Source: an uncultured Lachnospiraceae bacterium
GTDB taxonomy: Bacteria > Bacillota > Clostridia > Lachnospirales > Lachnospiraceae
Direction of reading: 5' to 3'
DNA: 64,000 nt
Assembly: GCA_910586605.1 (NCBI GenBank)
Contig: CAJUJR010000003.1
Coordinates: 1 to 64,000, forward strand
A program made the position numbers and the translations under genes. Below the pieces are notes generated by a model, which worked only from the letters and a program-made list of their open reading frames with translations, was not told the origin of the DNA and searched no databases. Each line of letters opens with the position of its first letter. The first letter of the stretch is position 1. Below are positions 7,953 to 16,183 of the stretch, in pieces.

Positions 7953-9131
7953 TTATAGTGCAATAGAATACAGATGGCACTTACGGTTTTTATACAGGAC
8001 TTTTTTTTCAAATACCATATCCAGGTTTTGGGCAGTACGGATGGAACGTTTGTTTTTTTCATCAATAACTGCCACAACACGTGTAATGTCAAGCTGTGAT
8101 TTGGCATAGTTAAAAACTGCTTTCCCGCATTCAATCGCATAGCCATACCCCCAATATTTACTGTCAAGCAGGTAGGATAAGGATATTTCTTCTATTCCAT
8201 CAACCATCTGGTTTTCAATACCACATTTCCCAATTAATTTTCCAGAAGTTTTACTGTAGACGCCCCATATCCCAAAACCATAAAATGAATAGACATTGCG
8301 GATATAGGCGGCCTGTTTTTCCATTTCGATTTCCAGGTAATCATCAATCTCTGGGATATAACGGCGGATATCAGGGTCTTGGTACATTTTATAGATTTCT
8401 TTGGTATCTTCTGGTGTAAGTTCACGTATGATCAGGCGCCTTGTATTGGCAATGGTGACTGGAAGCCCTTGGCTGCGCTGTAAAATGTGGTGAAAAAAAC
8501 GTTCATCAATCCCTTCAAAGGATTCCAGAAGTACATCAGCGCTTGACAAATCCTGGCTGCCAGAGTGCAGGTTGACGTACCCAACACAGGCTGTTTTGGC
8601 AGCTTTTGCCGCTAGGCAGCCATTGCAGGAGTCTTCTACGATAACAGCTTCTTTTGGGCTGACGCCCATTTCTTTTAGCGCCTCTAGGAAAATATCTGGT
8701 GCCGGTTTTGGGTTTTTTACATGGGCGCTGGAAATGAATTTGTCAAAATATTTTCGGATACCAAGCGCTTTTGCGGCATGTTCAATTTCTGAAGGGGAGG
8801 AAGAGGATGCAATCGCAAGATGGATTCCTTTCTGCCGCAGTTTTTTTATTAGTTCAAGAATACCAGGGAGCGGCTGGTAGCCTTCTTCTTTTAATACGGT
8901 TTTCTTTTCCTGGTTCAGTTCTTCTAAAAATTTTTCAACAGCAACCGTAAGATGGAACTGGGCAATTGTCTCCTCTGCCATTTTCCTGGTCGAACTGCCA
9001 ATGTACTTCGCATGGTATTTCGCATCAGCATCAATCCCATATCTGGAAAATACCCGCAGGGCAGCTTTTTCATGCTGTGGCTCACTGTCAATAATAACGC
9101 CATCCATATCAAAAATAATTGCTTTTAACAT
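7953..9131 (-). CDS. HAD phosphatase fused to GNAT acetyltransferase
   Basis: A 392-residue two-domain cytosolic protein. Residues 1-205 are a beta-phosphoglucomutase-like HAD hydrolase: nucleophile motif FDMDGVIIDSE, SSS motif II, lysine-containing KNPKPAPDIF and the acidic VIVEDSCNGCLAA. Residues 225-392 are a RimJ/RimL-type GNAT N-acetyltransferase (RRLIIRELTPEDTKEIYKMYQDPDIRRYIP..., acetyl-CoA loop near SKYWGYGYAIECGKAVFNYA, and IDEKNKRSIRTAQNLDM). Each half appears complete, so this may couple a phosphatase to an acetylation step; substrates are unknown. ATG at 9131 has a good AGGAGG site on the minus strand. It is convergent with the lipoprotein gene and divergent from the DUF1015 gene. 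A sequencing frameshift joining two genes is unlikely because the reading frame is open throughout. Confidence 0.82.
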   Translation of the reverse strand: MLKAIIFDMDGVIIDSEPQHEKAALRVFSRYGIDADAKYHAKYIGSSTRKMAEETIAQFHLTVAVEKFLEELNQEKKTVLKEEGYQPLPGILELIKKLRQKGIHLAIASSSSPSEIEHAAKALGIRKYFDKFISSAHVKNPKPAPDIFLEALKEMGVSPKEAVIVEDSCNGCLAAKAAKTACVGYVNLHSGSQDLSSADVLLESFEGIDERFFHHILQRSQGLPVTIANTRRLIIRELTPEDTKEIYKMYQDPDIRRYIPEIDDYLEIEMEKQAAYIRNVYSFYGFGIWGVYSKTSGKLIGKCGIENQMVDGIEEISLSYLLDSKYWGYGYAIECGKAVFNYAKSQLDITRVVAVIDEKNKRSIRTAQNLDMVFEKKVLYKNRKCHLYSIAL

Positions 9132-9315
9132 AGTAATCCCTCCTCACATTTGCCGTAGTCCAAAGCATACATCTATCTATGAATTGTAATCTTTTATAAT
9201 ATTATAACAAAGAAGGGATAAAAGGAAAAGCAAAAGAAGGAAAAAGGGGATATGTTTTTTTCTGTTTCTTTGTTATAATAAAGTAAATATATGTAAAGTA
9301 AAGTGAGGATGAAGT

Positions 9316-10563
9316 ATGGCATTTGTGAAACCATTTAGAGCAGTCAGGCCAAAACAGGAGTATGCAAAGCAGGTGGCCGCTTTGCCGTATGATGTGTACA
9401 ACAGGCAGGAGGCAAAAGAGGAGGTTGGGAAAGAAGGGCTTTCCTTCCTAAAGATTGACCGTGCAGAGACACAGCTTTCTGATTCGGTAGATACTTATGA
9501 TTCCCGTGTTTACCAAAAGGCGGCAGAAACATACCAGCAGATGAAGGAGGATGGGATCTTTATTTCAGAGGAAGAATCCTGTTATTATATTTACCAGCTA
9601 CAGATGGAAGGAAGAAAACAAGCAGGAATCGTGGCATGCGCCAGCGTGGACGATTATTTAAGTAATGTAATTAAAAAACATGAAAATACCAGGGAGGAGA
9701 AGGAGCAAGACAGAATCTGCCATGTGGATACGTTAAGCGCGCAGACTGGGCCGATCTTTTTGGCATACCGTTCCTGCGAAGCAGTAAACCAGGTGGTTTC
9801 CCGTGTGATGGAAGAAAGCAGCCCTTTATATGATTTTGTTTCACCAGACGGAATTGGCCATACGGTATGGAAAGTTGCAGGAAGGGAGGAAGTCCAGGCA
9901 ATACAGCAGGCATTTGAAAAAATACAGGATATCTATATTGCAGATGGGCATCACCGTGCGGCATCCGCAGTAAAAGTCAGCTTAAAAAGACGGGAACAGA
10001 AAAAGGGGTATGATGGGACGGAGGAATTTAATTATTTCCTGTCAGTATTGTTTCCAGATGACCAGTTAATGATTATGGACTATAACCGCTGTGTCAAAGA
10101 TTTGAATGGGCTGGCAAAAGAGGCTTTTTTGGAAAAGGCCGCCAAACATTTTACGGTTTCTAAGCTTGCAAAGGCAAAACACCCTGCTAAAAAAGGGGAG
10201 GTAGCAATGTATTTAGAGAAGGAATGGTATCTGCTTGAGGCGCCAAATGAACTTTTACAGGTACCTGATGCTGTTGCTTCCCTTGATGTGTCTGTATTAC
10301 AGGAATATCTGTTAAACCCAGTGCTTGGGATTGCTGACCCACGTACAGATGAAAGGATTGATTTTGTAGGTGGGATCCGGGGGCTTTCAGAACTTGAAAA
10401 ACGGGCAGACAGCGATATGAAGGTTTCGTTTGCAATGTACCCGACTTCAATTGGGGAACTTTTTGCCGTTGCAGATGCAGGGCTTTTGATGCCGCCAAAA
10501 TCTACATGGTTTGAGCCAAAGCTTAGGAGTGGGCTGTTTATCCATGAAATAGAAAAGCACTAA
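9316..10563 (+). CDS. DUF1015 family protein
   Basis: Member of a conserved family of unknown function (DUF1015), about 415 residues, full length. Family marks seen: the N-terminal FRAVRPKQEYAKQVAALPYDVYN, the central IYIADGHHRAASAVK block and the C-terminal FAMYPTSIGELFAVADAGLLMPPKSTWFEPKLRSGLFIHE. The GHHR segment resembles the ParB/sulfiredoxin-like nucleotide-binding loop, so a nucleotide-dependent activity is plausible but is inference. Predicted cytosolic, no signal or membrane segment. ATG 9316 is preceded by GTGAGGATG. In other Firmicutes such genes often neighbour amino-acid genes; here the neighbours are glgB and the HAD-GNAT fusion. Confidence 0.85.
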   Translation: MAFVKPFRAVRPKQEYAKQVAALPYDVYNRQEAKEEVGKEGLSFLKIDRAETQLSDSVDTYDSRVYQKAAETYQQMKEDGIFISEEESCYYIYQLQMEGRKQAGIVACASVDDYLSNVIKKHENTREEKEQDRICHVDTLSAQTGPIFLAYRSCEAVNQVVSRVMEESSPLYDFVSPDGIGHTVWKVAGREEVQAIQQAFEKIQDIYIADGHHRAASAVKVSLKRREQKKGYDGTEEFNYFLSVLFPDDQLMIMDYNRCVKDLNGLAKEAFLEKAAKHFTVSKLAKAKHPAKKGEVAMYLEKEWYLLEAPNELLQVPDAVASLDVSVLQEYLLNPVLGIADPRTDERIDFVGGIRGLSELEKRADSDMKVSFAMYPTSIGELFAVADAGLLMPPKSTWFEPKLRSGLFIHEIEKH

Positions 10564-10585
10564 AGCTTATCTGATGCAGGAACAG

Positions 10586-10616
10586 TTGACAGCAGTGTAG
10601 CAGATGGAAATATAGT
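10586..10616 (+). promoter_or_regulatory. Weak candidate promoter for glgB
   Basis: TTGACA (10586-10591) and TATAGT (10611-10616) with a 19-base spacer, longer than ideal, 43 bases before the glgB start. Confidence 0.3.
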
Positions 10617-10659
10617 CAATTGATATGGTGCTTTAAAACAGCACAGAAACGAGGGTGAA

Positions 10660-12945
10660 ATGGATAAGAAATTATATGATTTAATGGATTGGGCAGAAAT
10701 TGAGGCGATTGTTTATTCAGAGCATGACCATCCAGAGCAGATTCTGGGGGCGCATAAAGTGCACAGTAATATTTTGATCCAGGCATTTTTGCCAGATGCT
10801 GAATCAGTGCTGATTAAAAATGATAAGGATGGGAAGCTTTATCCAATGGAGGAGGCGGATGAAGCAGGCTTTTTTGCGGCGCTTCTGCCGCAGCGGAAAG
10901 TCCAGTTTTATGAACTTCATGCCAAATATGCAGACGGTGGGGAATGTGTATGGAAAGACCCTTATTTGTACCCTTCTTTTTTAAAGGAAGAGGAACTACA
11001 ACTCTTTGAAAAGGGAGAGAACTACGAAATATACCGTTACCTTGGCGCACATCCGGCCTGTGTTGCTGGATATGGAAAAGATGCCGTTCTTTACTTGGAA
11101 GGGCAGGAGCCGAAAAAGGGAGAAAAAGTAGTTAAAGGGACGCATTTTGCAGTATGGGCGCCAAATGCCATGCGTGTCAGCGTTGTTGGGGACTTTAACC
11201 AGTGGGATGGGCGCAGGCATCCAATGTACCGGCTTGGGGACTCTGGGGTTTTCTCTTTGTTTATACCAGACATTGGCTGTGGCGATATCTATAAATATGA
11301 AGTGAAAATAAATTCGCAGACGATTGTTTTAAAAACTGACCCATACGGGTTCCGCTGTGAGGTTCGCCCAGCGAATGCAAGTATTGTTGCTGATTTGTTT
11401 TCTTTTGCGTGGAAGGATGGCAAATGGCTACAGGACAGGAAAAAGTATGCGTTTGAAAAAGAGCCAATGAATATTTATGAACTTCATCCAGGTTCCTGGA
11501 AGAGGTTTACAGAGGACGGGGATTTGTCTGGTGGTTTTATGAATTACCGGGAGCTTGCCCCGGAGTTGGCAGATTATGTGAAAGAAATGGGCTATACCCA
11601 TGTAGAACTGATGCCTGTTATGGAGCATCCGTTGGACGAATCTTGGGGGTACCAGGTGACAGGGTATTATGCGGTTACCTCCCGGTATGGTTCTCCAAAG
11701 GATTTTATGTATTTTATGGATTATATGCATAGGCAGGGGATTGGCGTGATTTTAGACTGGGTGCCAGCACATTTCCCAAAAGACCAGAACGGCCTTGCAC
11801 GTTTTGACGGTACATGCCTGTATGAGCATTTTGACCCAAGGCAGGGGGAACATCCACATTGGGGGACTTTGATTTACAATTATGGTCGTCCGCAGGTGTC
11901 TAATTTCCTAATTGCTAACGCACTGTTTTGGAAAGATATTTACCATGCAGACGGAATCCGGATGGATGCTGTTGCCTCCATGCTTTACCTGGACTATGGA
12001 CGAAATCCAGGTGAATGGATTGCCAACGAAAACGGAGGCAATGAAAACCTGGAGGCAGTGAGGATGCTTCAGAAATTGAGCGAAGTTTTCCATAAAAAGA
12101 AAGATGGGGCTCTTTTAATTGCAGAAGAGTCTACAGCATGGCCAATGGTAACAGGGGATATTGAAGAGGGCGGCCTTGGCTTTGACTTAAAGTGGAATAT
12201 GGGATGGATGAATGATTTTACTTCATATATGAAGGCTGACCCTTATTTTAGGAAAGGATCACATGGCGCGCTTGTATTCAGCATGATTTATGCATATAGC
12301 GAGCGTTTTATCCTTCCGTTTTCCCATGATGAAGTAGTACATGGAAAACATTCCATGTTAATGAAGATGCCGGGGGATTTCGAGTTAAAGTATGGGAACC
12401 TAAGGGCAGCGTTTGGGTTTATGCTGACGCATCCTGGCAAGAAACTCCAATTTATGGGCCAGGAATTTGCGCAGGAAGAAGAGTGGAGTGAGCAGGGAAG
12501 CCTGCATTGGGAAGAATTGGAGAATAAGAGCCACCAGAACTTGCAGCTCTATGTAAAGGAATTGAACCAATTTTACTTAAAACATCCGGCGCTGTATGAA
12601 AATGATTATGAACCAGAAGGGTTTGAATGGATTAGCTGCATGGATGCAGACCACAGCATTATTACGTTTATGCGAAGTGACAGCAAGAAAAAAGAACAGC
12701 TTTTGGTAATCTGCAACTTTACGCCAGTCCTGTATGAGAATTTTAAAGTGGGCGTCCCTTTTGAGGGAAGCTATAAAGAGATTTTCAATAGTGATTCAGA
12801 ACGGTATGGAGGAACCGGATGCCTGAATAAAAAAGTTTTGCGTACAAAAGAAGTGAGCTGGGATGGAAGGGAAAATTCAATTACAATTGATGTTCCCCCA
12901 TTTGGAATCTGTATTTTCAACAGTACGCCAAAACAGCATTCTTAA
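10660..12945 (+). CDS. glgB: 1,4-alpha-glucan branching enzyme
   Basis: Introduces alpha-1,6 branches into glycogen (GH13 family). The 761-residue protein has an N-terminal CBM48-type segment (THFAVWAPNAMRVSVVGDFNQWDGRRHPM near residues 165-190), then the (beta/alpha)8 barrel with GVILDWVPAHF, the catalytic nucleophile Asp436 in DGIRMDAV, acid/base Glu489 in LIAEEST and Asp557 in FSHDEVVHGK, and a C-terminal beta domain. All catalytic residues are present. An additional N-terminal part (residues 1-120) is typical of long bacterial GlgB. ATG 10660 follows GAGGGTG. No other glg genes are in the window; MscS follows after 33 bases and may be co-transcribed. Confidence 0.95.
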   Translation: MDKKLYDLMDWAEIEAIVYSEHDHPEQILGAHKVHSNILIQAFLPDAESVLIKNDKDGKLYPMEEADEAGFFAALLPQRKVQFYELHAKYADGGECVWKDPYLYPSFLKEEELQLFEKGENYEIYRYLGAHPACVAGYGKDAVLYLEGQEPKKGEKVVKGTHFAVWAPNAMRVSVVGDFNQWDGRRHPMYRLGDSGVFSLFIPDIGCGDIYKYEVKINSQTIVLKTDPYGFRCEVRPANASIVADLFSFAWKDGKWLQDRKKYAFEKEPMNIYELHPGSWKRFTEDGDLSGGFMNYRELAPELADYVKEMGYTHVELMPVMEHPLDESWGYQVTGYYAVTSRYGSPKDFMYFMDYMHRQGIGVILDWVPAHFPKDQNGLARFDGTCLYEHFDPRQGEHPHWGTLIYNYGRPQVSNFLIANALFWKDIYHADGIRMDAVASMLYLDYGRNPGEWIANENGGNENLEAVRMLQKLSEVFHKKKDGALLIAEESTAWPMVTGDIEEGGLGFDLKWNMGWMNDFTSYMKADPYFRKGSHGALVFSMIYAYSERFILPFSHDEVVHGKHSMLMKMPGDFELKYGNLRAAFGFMLTHPGKKLQFMGQEFAQEEEWSEQGSLHWEELENKSHQNLQLYVKELNQFYLKHPALYENDYEPEGFEWISCMDADHSIITFMRSDSKKKEQLLVICNFTPVLYENFKVGVPFEGSYKEIFNSDSERYGGTGCLNKKVLRTKEVSWDGRENSITIDVPPFGICIFNSTPKQHS

Positions 12946-12978
12946 AAAGTGAAAAGGCATAGCAATACAGGAGGGGTT

Positions 12979-13950
12979 ATGAAAGGATTATTCGTCCAGG
13001 CAGCTTCTGCGCTGACACCAATACCGTTTCCTACGCCAACACCGTCACCTCATCCAACACCATCGCCAACACCGGCTTATTCGCCAACGCCAACGCCGGT
13101 TTCAATTGAAGATTTGACAGAAACTTTAAATTCTGCTGCCAGCGATGAGGAAAAGAGGAACTTCCTAATGGAGTTTTTATTGTCGCAAAGGGACGTCCTT
13201 TTCAGTTTTGCAAAGACATTGCTTTTTGCCATTATTATTTTTATCATTGGAAGAAGGCTTGTAAAATTTTCTTTAAGGATGACGCAGCGTTGGATGGTAA
13301 AACATGAAGTGGAAATCAGTGTGCAGAAGTTTGTAATGTCACTTGCGAATTTTAGTTATCATCTTGTACTTATTTTTATTGTTGCATGGATTCTTGGTAT
13401 TGGGGCGACAATTGTCGCTATTATTGGTTCTGCCGGCCTTGCGATTGGGCTTGCCTTGCAGGGAAGCCTTTCAAACCTAGCAGGCGGCGTTTTGATTTTG
13501 GCATTAAAGCCTTTTAAAATTGGGGAATATATATCGGTGGCAGGAGTAGAAGGAACCGTAGATTCCATAGATATTTTTTATACGCATCTTTCTACAACAG
13601 ATAATAAGGTAATTGTAATACCTAATGGAACAATTACAAATTCAACGATTACAAATACGACAAATGTCTCGAAGCGTATGTTAATTATTGATTTTATGGT
13701 ACCATATGAAATGGATGTGGAGAAGCTGCGGGAGACTTTGACAGAGGTAATGCGGGAAGATCAGCTTCTTTGCCAGGATGACCCAATGGCAGTTGTAATC
13801 AGCAGGCTGTCTCCGCTAAAAGTACAGATGCAGATGAAGGCATGGGTAAAAACCGAAGATTATTGGGAAGCAAGATATGGACTGATGGAGAAATTGAAAG
13901 ATATGATAGGAGAAAACCGGGCTTGTGGGAATGGTGGAAATCAGCTATAA
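12979..13950 (+). CDS. MscS-family mechanosensitive channel with Pro/Thr-rich N-terminus
   Basis: Membrane channel opened by tension to release solutes under hypo-osmotic shock. The product (323 residues) has an N-terminal hydrophilic stretch of about 25 residues made of TPSP/TPTP repeats (13010-13100), then transmembrane helices at about 60-85, 105-130 and 140-165, the last containing the MscS pore-type GLAIGLALQGSLSNLAGG, and a C-terminal cytosolic beta domain (GEYISVAGVEGTVDSIDIFYT, VIPNGTITNSTITN). The extracellular Pro/Thr repeat is not a feature of the core family and may be a wall-spanning linker. Start ATG 12979 is four bases after AGGAGGGG; an upstream GTG at 12949 has no site. Confidence 0.85.
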   Translation: MKGLFVQAASALTPIPFPTPTPSPHPTPSPTPAYSPTPTPVSIEDLTETLNSAASDEEKRNFLMEFLLSQRDVLFSFAKTLLFAIIIFIIGRRLVKFSLRMTQRWMVKHEVEISVQKFVMSLANFSYHLVLIFIVAWILGIGATIVAIIGSAGLAIGLALQGSLSNLAGGVLILALKPFKIGEYISVAGVEGTVDSIDIFYTHLSTTDNKVIVIPNGTITNSTITNTTNVSKRMLIIDFMVPYEMDVEKLRETLTEVMREDQLLCQDDPMAVVISRLSPLKVQMQMKAWVKTEDYWEARYGLMEKLKDMIGENRACGNGGNQL

Positions 13951-14001
13951 TAGCGGGAGGATTATGAAAGCGCAGAAAGCAGCGCGGAAAAGAGGTAAGG
14001 T

Positions 14002-14943
14002 GTGATTAGTATTTTCCGGACAGATGACAGAATTATTCATGAAGAAAAAGAATTAAGTTCTGGTGCGTGGGTAAATATGATAAACCCTACGGTAACAGAG
14101 GGAGAAGAAATCGCAAAAGAACTGGGGATTGACCTTCATGATTTGCTTGCAGCGTTGGATGAGGAGGAAAGCTCCCGTGTGGAACTGGAAGATGGCTACA
14201 CACTGATTCTCGTGGATATACCTGCTACAGAAATACGCCATGAAAAAGAAGCATACAATACCATCCCGCTTGGCATTATCCTGACACAGGATGTCATTAT
14301 CACAGTATGCACAGAGGAGACGCCTGTATTGCAGGCATTTGTAAATGGGAGGGTAAAAGAGTTCAGCACAAAAAAGAAACTGCGGTTTGTATACCAAATT
14401 TTGTTCCGTATTTCGACACAGTACCAATACTGCCTTCGTATTATTGATAAAAAAAGGACAGAAATTGAAGAACGGATAGATTATAATACAGAAAATGTAG
14501 ATTTAATTGATTTACATGCACTGGAATCTACCCTGGTTTATTTTGCAACGTCACTCCGGGCAAATGGCGCTGTCCTTGACCGTTTGACAAGGTATAAAAG
14601 GTTAGAACAGTACCCGGAAGATAAGGACTTGCTTGGCGATGTCATTGTGGAAAACCGCCAGGCGATAGAGATGACTTCCATTTACCGAGACATTATTAAC
14701 GGGACAAGGGAACTAATGTCTTCGGTTCTTGATAACCGCTTAAATAATGTAATGAAGGCGCTTACCTCAGTTACATTGGTTATGGGTATCCCAACTTTGA
14801 TTTCAGGGCTTTATGGCATGAATGTAAATACCCAGTGGATGCCGCTTTCCAATGCACCATATGGTTTTGGGATTATCTGCGCTATGGTTGCCATAATCTG
14901 TATTGTAATGTTATTTATCTTAAAAAAGAAAAAGCTCTTTTAG
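14002..14943 (+). CDS. corA: CorA-type magnesium/divalent cation transporter
   Basis: Pentameric membrane transporter for Mg2+ (or Co2+/Ni2+). The 313-residue protein has a large N-terminal cytosolic alpha/beta domain, long helices ahead of the membrane, and two C-terminal transmembrane helices; the conserved pore motif GMN is present in GLYGMNVN, and the C-terminus ends in a lysine-rich KKKKLF. Start is GTG 14002 with an AGGTAAGG site. A terminator follows. Zinc-exporting ZntB relatives share the motif, so the ion is not certain. Confidence 0.85.
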   Translation: MISIFRTDDRIIHEEKELSSGAWVNMINPTVTEGEEIAKELGIDLHDLLAALDEEESSRVELEDGYTLILVDIPATEIRHEKEAYNTIPLGIILTQDVIITVCTEETPVLQAFVNGRVKEFSTKKKLRFVYQILFRISTQYQYCLRIIDKKRTEIEERIDYNTENVDLIDLHALESTLVYFATSLRANGAVLDRLTRYKRLEQYPEDKDLLGDVIVENRQAIEMTSIYRDIINGTRELMSSVLDNRLNNVMKALTSVTLVMGIPTLISGLYGMNVNTQWMPLSNAPYGFGIICAMVAIICIVMLFILKKKKLF

Positions 14944-15002
14944 AACGTGTTTGAAAATTGCTTTTTGCAAGATGTGTTTCACACTTTGTGGAAGATTTGT
15001 TC
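14942..15002 (+). repeat. Dispersed repeat family A, copy 3
   Basis: A 60-base unit starting at the corA stop codon: core AACGTGTTTGAAAATTGC, TTTTTGCAAGATGTG, TTTCACACTTTGTGGAAG and ATTTGTTC. It differs from the copy at 42570 at only a few positions. Its ends GTGTTTGAAA and TTTCACAC are roughly complementary, so it can fold. Confidence 0.75.
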
Positions 15003-15019
15003 CAAAGCTTGGATATTAT

Positions 15020-15047
15020 AAAGCGCACCATAAACGGTGCGCTTTTT
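15020..15047 (+). terminator. Terminator after corA
   Basis: AAAGCGCACC / GGTGCGCTTT stem of ten pairs with six-base loop and following T residues, between the convergent corA and XRE genes, likely working for corA and perhaps both strands. Confidence 0.85.
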
Positions 15048-15076
15048 GGCGTGCCACAATTTTGCTTTTCCTTCTT

Positions 15077-15835
15077 TTAAATTCTGTTTTCCAGACGTCC
15101 TTTTACTGGTATCAAAATTGCTGCGCCGATTAATCCATACAAAAAAGGAATCAACGTGACTGCCATATTTGCTGTAAAGGTGCTAAGATCCATGGAGTTC
15201 GTTGTCAGCCATAAAAGGTAAATTGAAAAAAACAGGGTGCAAAAACCGCCTGCGGTAATTAACGATTTCATTGCAAGGGAAAGAGCCATAATGGCTTTCT
15301 GGGCTTCTTTTATGCTTTCTGGCTTGCGGCGGCGTAAAAAGGAAAACGCATTTTTAAAGTCTTTCGTATGTCCTGTGAAAAATAAAGTAAGGTACAAATA
15401 AAAAAGCATTGCGATTAGGGAGGGCAAATCAAGATAGAAAGCAATTGGGAAATTTGCCTGTGAAGCAGAAGTCATAATCAACATAAGTAATATCAGTATA
15501 TTCCCCATAACCCATGTAACTGTCCGTAATATATTTCCGCGTGTATTTTCTTTTTTCTGGTTTTCAGTTTCCTGTATCAGATTCATCATATTCTCCTCCG
15601 CCTTTCTGGAGTACGCATCTTCTGTCAGATGTTCTCCTGATAATAATTCATTTACATTAATTTCTAACAGTTCGCAAAGAGGCATCATAATGGAGATATC
15701 TGGTAACCCTTTGCCACATTCCCATTTTGAAATTGCCTTATCGCTGATACCAAGCGCCTCGCCAAGCTGTTTTTGTGTCATTTGTTTCTCTTTCCTTTGT
15801 GCTGCGATAAATTCCCCTATTTTTTTCTGTTCCAT
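15077..15835 (-). CDS. XRE-family regulator with C-terminal membrane domain
   Basis: 252 residues. Residues 5-65 are a Cro/C1-type helix-turn-helix (IAAQRKEKQMTQKQLGEALGISDKAISKWECGKGLPDI), followed by a linker and four predicted transmembrane helices from about residue 105 to the C-terminus. Membrane-tethered XRE proteins of this layout are frequent in Firmicutes and often control an adjacent transporter, here possibly the MATE/PAS-CPBP operon that lies upstream on the same strand; target is inference. The start codon follows a leader with a GC-rich hairpin and ATGGGGGATTAATATG context that recurs in front of fic and relA (see findings). A promoter is visible 175 bases upstream. Confidence 0.82.
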   Translation of the reverse strand: MEQKKIGEFIAAQRKEKQMTQKQLGEALGISDKAISKWECGKGLPDISIMMPLCELLEINVNELLSGEHLTEDAYSRKAEENMMNLIQETENQKKENTRGNILRTVTWVMGNILILLMLIMTSASQANFPIAFYLDLPSLIAMLFYLYLTLFFTGHTKDFKNAFSFLRRRKPESIKEAQKAIMALSLAMKSLITAGGFCTLFFSIYLLWLTTNSMDLSTFTANMAVTLIPFLYGLIGAAILIPVKGRLENRI

Positions 15836-15900
15836 ATTAATCCCCCATGCCGCGTTTTTTGCGGCTTAAATAATGTTGAAAAATGCTGTTTTGGCAATTT
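15836..15900 (-). promoter_or_regulatory. Leader module C in front of the XRE gene
   Basis: On the minus strand: ACAGCATTTTTC, ACATTATTTAAGCC, hairpin GCCGC-(aaaaaac)-GCGGC, then ATGGGGGATTAATATG with the last ATG the start codon. The same order occurs upstream of fic (20087-20156) and relA (36040-36101). The hairpin sits where it could mask or present the ribosome site. Confidence 0.6.
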
Positions 15901-15971
15901 TCCTGTCTGAAATAGTAATTATTGTTGGACAGCCTTTTCTGCTGTCTTACAATCAATTTCGCATTTCGCAT
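15837..15971 (-). CDS. Possible small ORF in the XRE leader (44 codons)
   Basis: ATG at 15971 reads 44 basic residues (MRNAKLIVRQQKRLSNNN...) to a TAA one base before the XRE start. AAAGGAGG lies upstream but 13 bases away, which is too far for good initiation, and the 3' third runs through the leader hairpin. It may be a leader peptide or simply an open stretch. Confidence 0.2.
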   Translation of the reverse strand: MRNAKLIVRQQKRLSNNNYYFRQENCQNSIFQHYLSRKKRGMGD

Positions 15972-16011
15972 TGTTTTATCTTTTCCTCCTTTCGTTCCTG
16001 GCTCTGGGTAT

Positions 16012-16041
16012 AGTATACAGTGGGAGTCCTTTTTCTGTAAA
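16012..16041 (-). promoter_or_regulatory. Sigma-A promoter of the XRE gene
   Basis: On the minus strand TTTACA (16041-16036), 18-base spacer, TATACT (16017-16012). Confidence 0.55.
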
Positions 16042-16096
16042 CCGACAGGCAGTAGAAGAAGGGTAGAATTTTTTGTTGTGTTTCCCTAAAATACAA

Positions 16097-16160
16097 GGAA
16101 AAAGAGGACTCTACGTTCCGTAGAATCCCATAGGATAATAAAATATGTTTCCTATGGGAT
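16097..16160 (-). terminator. Tandem hairpins ending the MATE/PAS-CPBP transcript
   Basis: Read on the minus strand, a ten-pair stem ATCCCATAGG/CCTATGGGAT (16160-16125, 16-base loop) is followed by TCTACG-gaa-CGTAGA (16124-16110) and then CCTCTTTTTCC. The second hairpin plus T-run is a reasonable terminator 24 bases after the PAS-CPBP stop. Confidence 0.5.
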
Positions 16161-16183
16161 GTTTTAGGTGGCGGTATGTACTT

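Larger units (their letters stand above)
15972..16183 (-). other. Intergenic region between PAS-CPBP and XRE genes
   Basis: Together with the XRE leader this makes a 348-base gap. It contains the XRE promoter, a ribosome-site-like AAAGGAGG, and two hairpins just downstream of the PAS-CPBP stop. No further gene was recognised. Confidence 0.5.
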
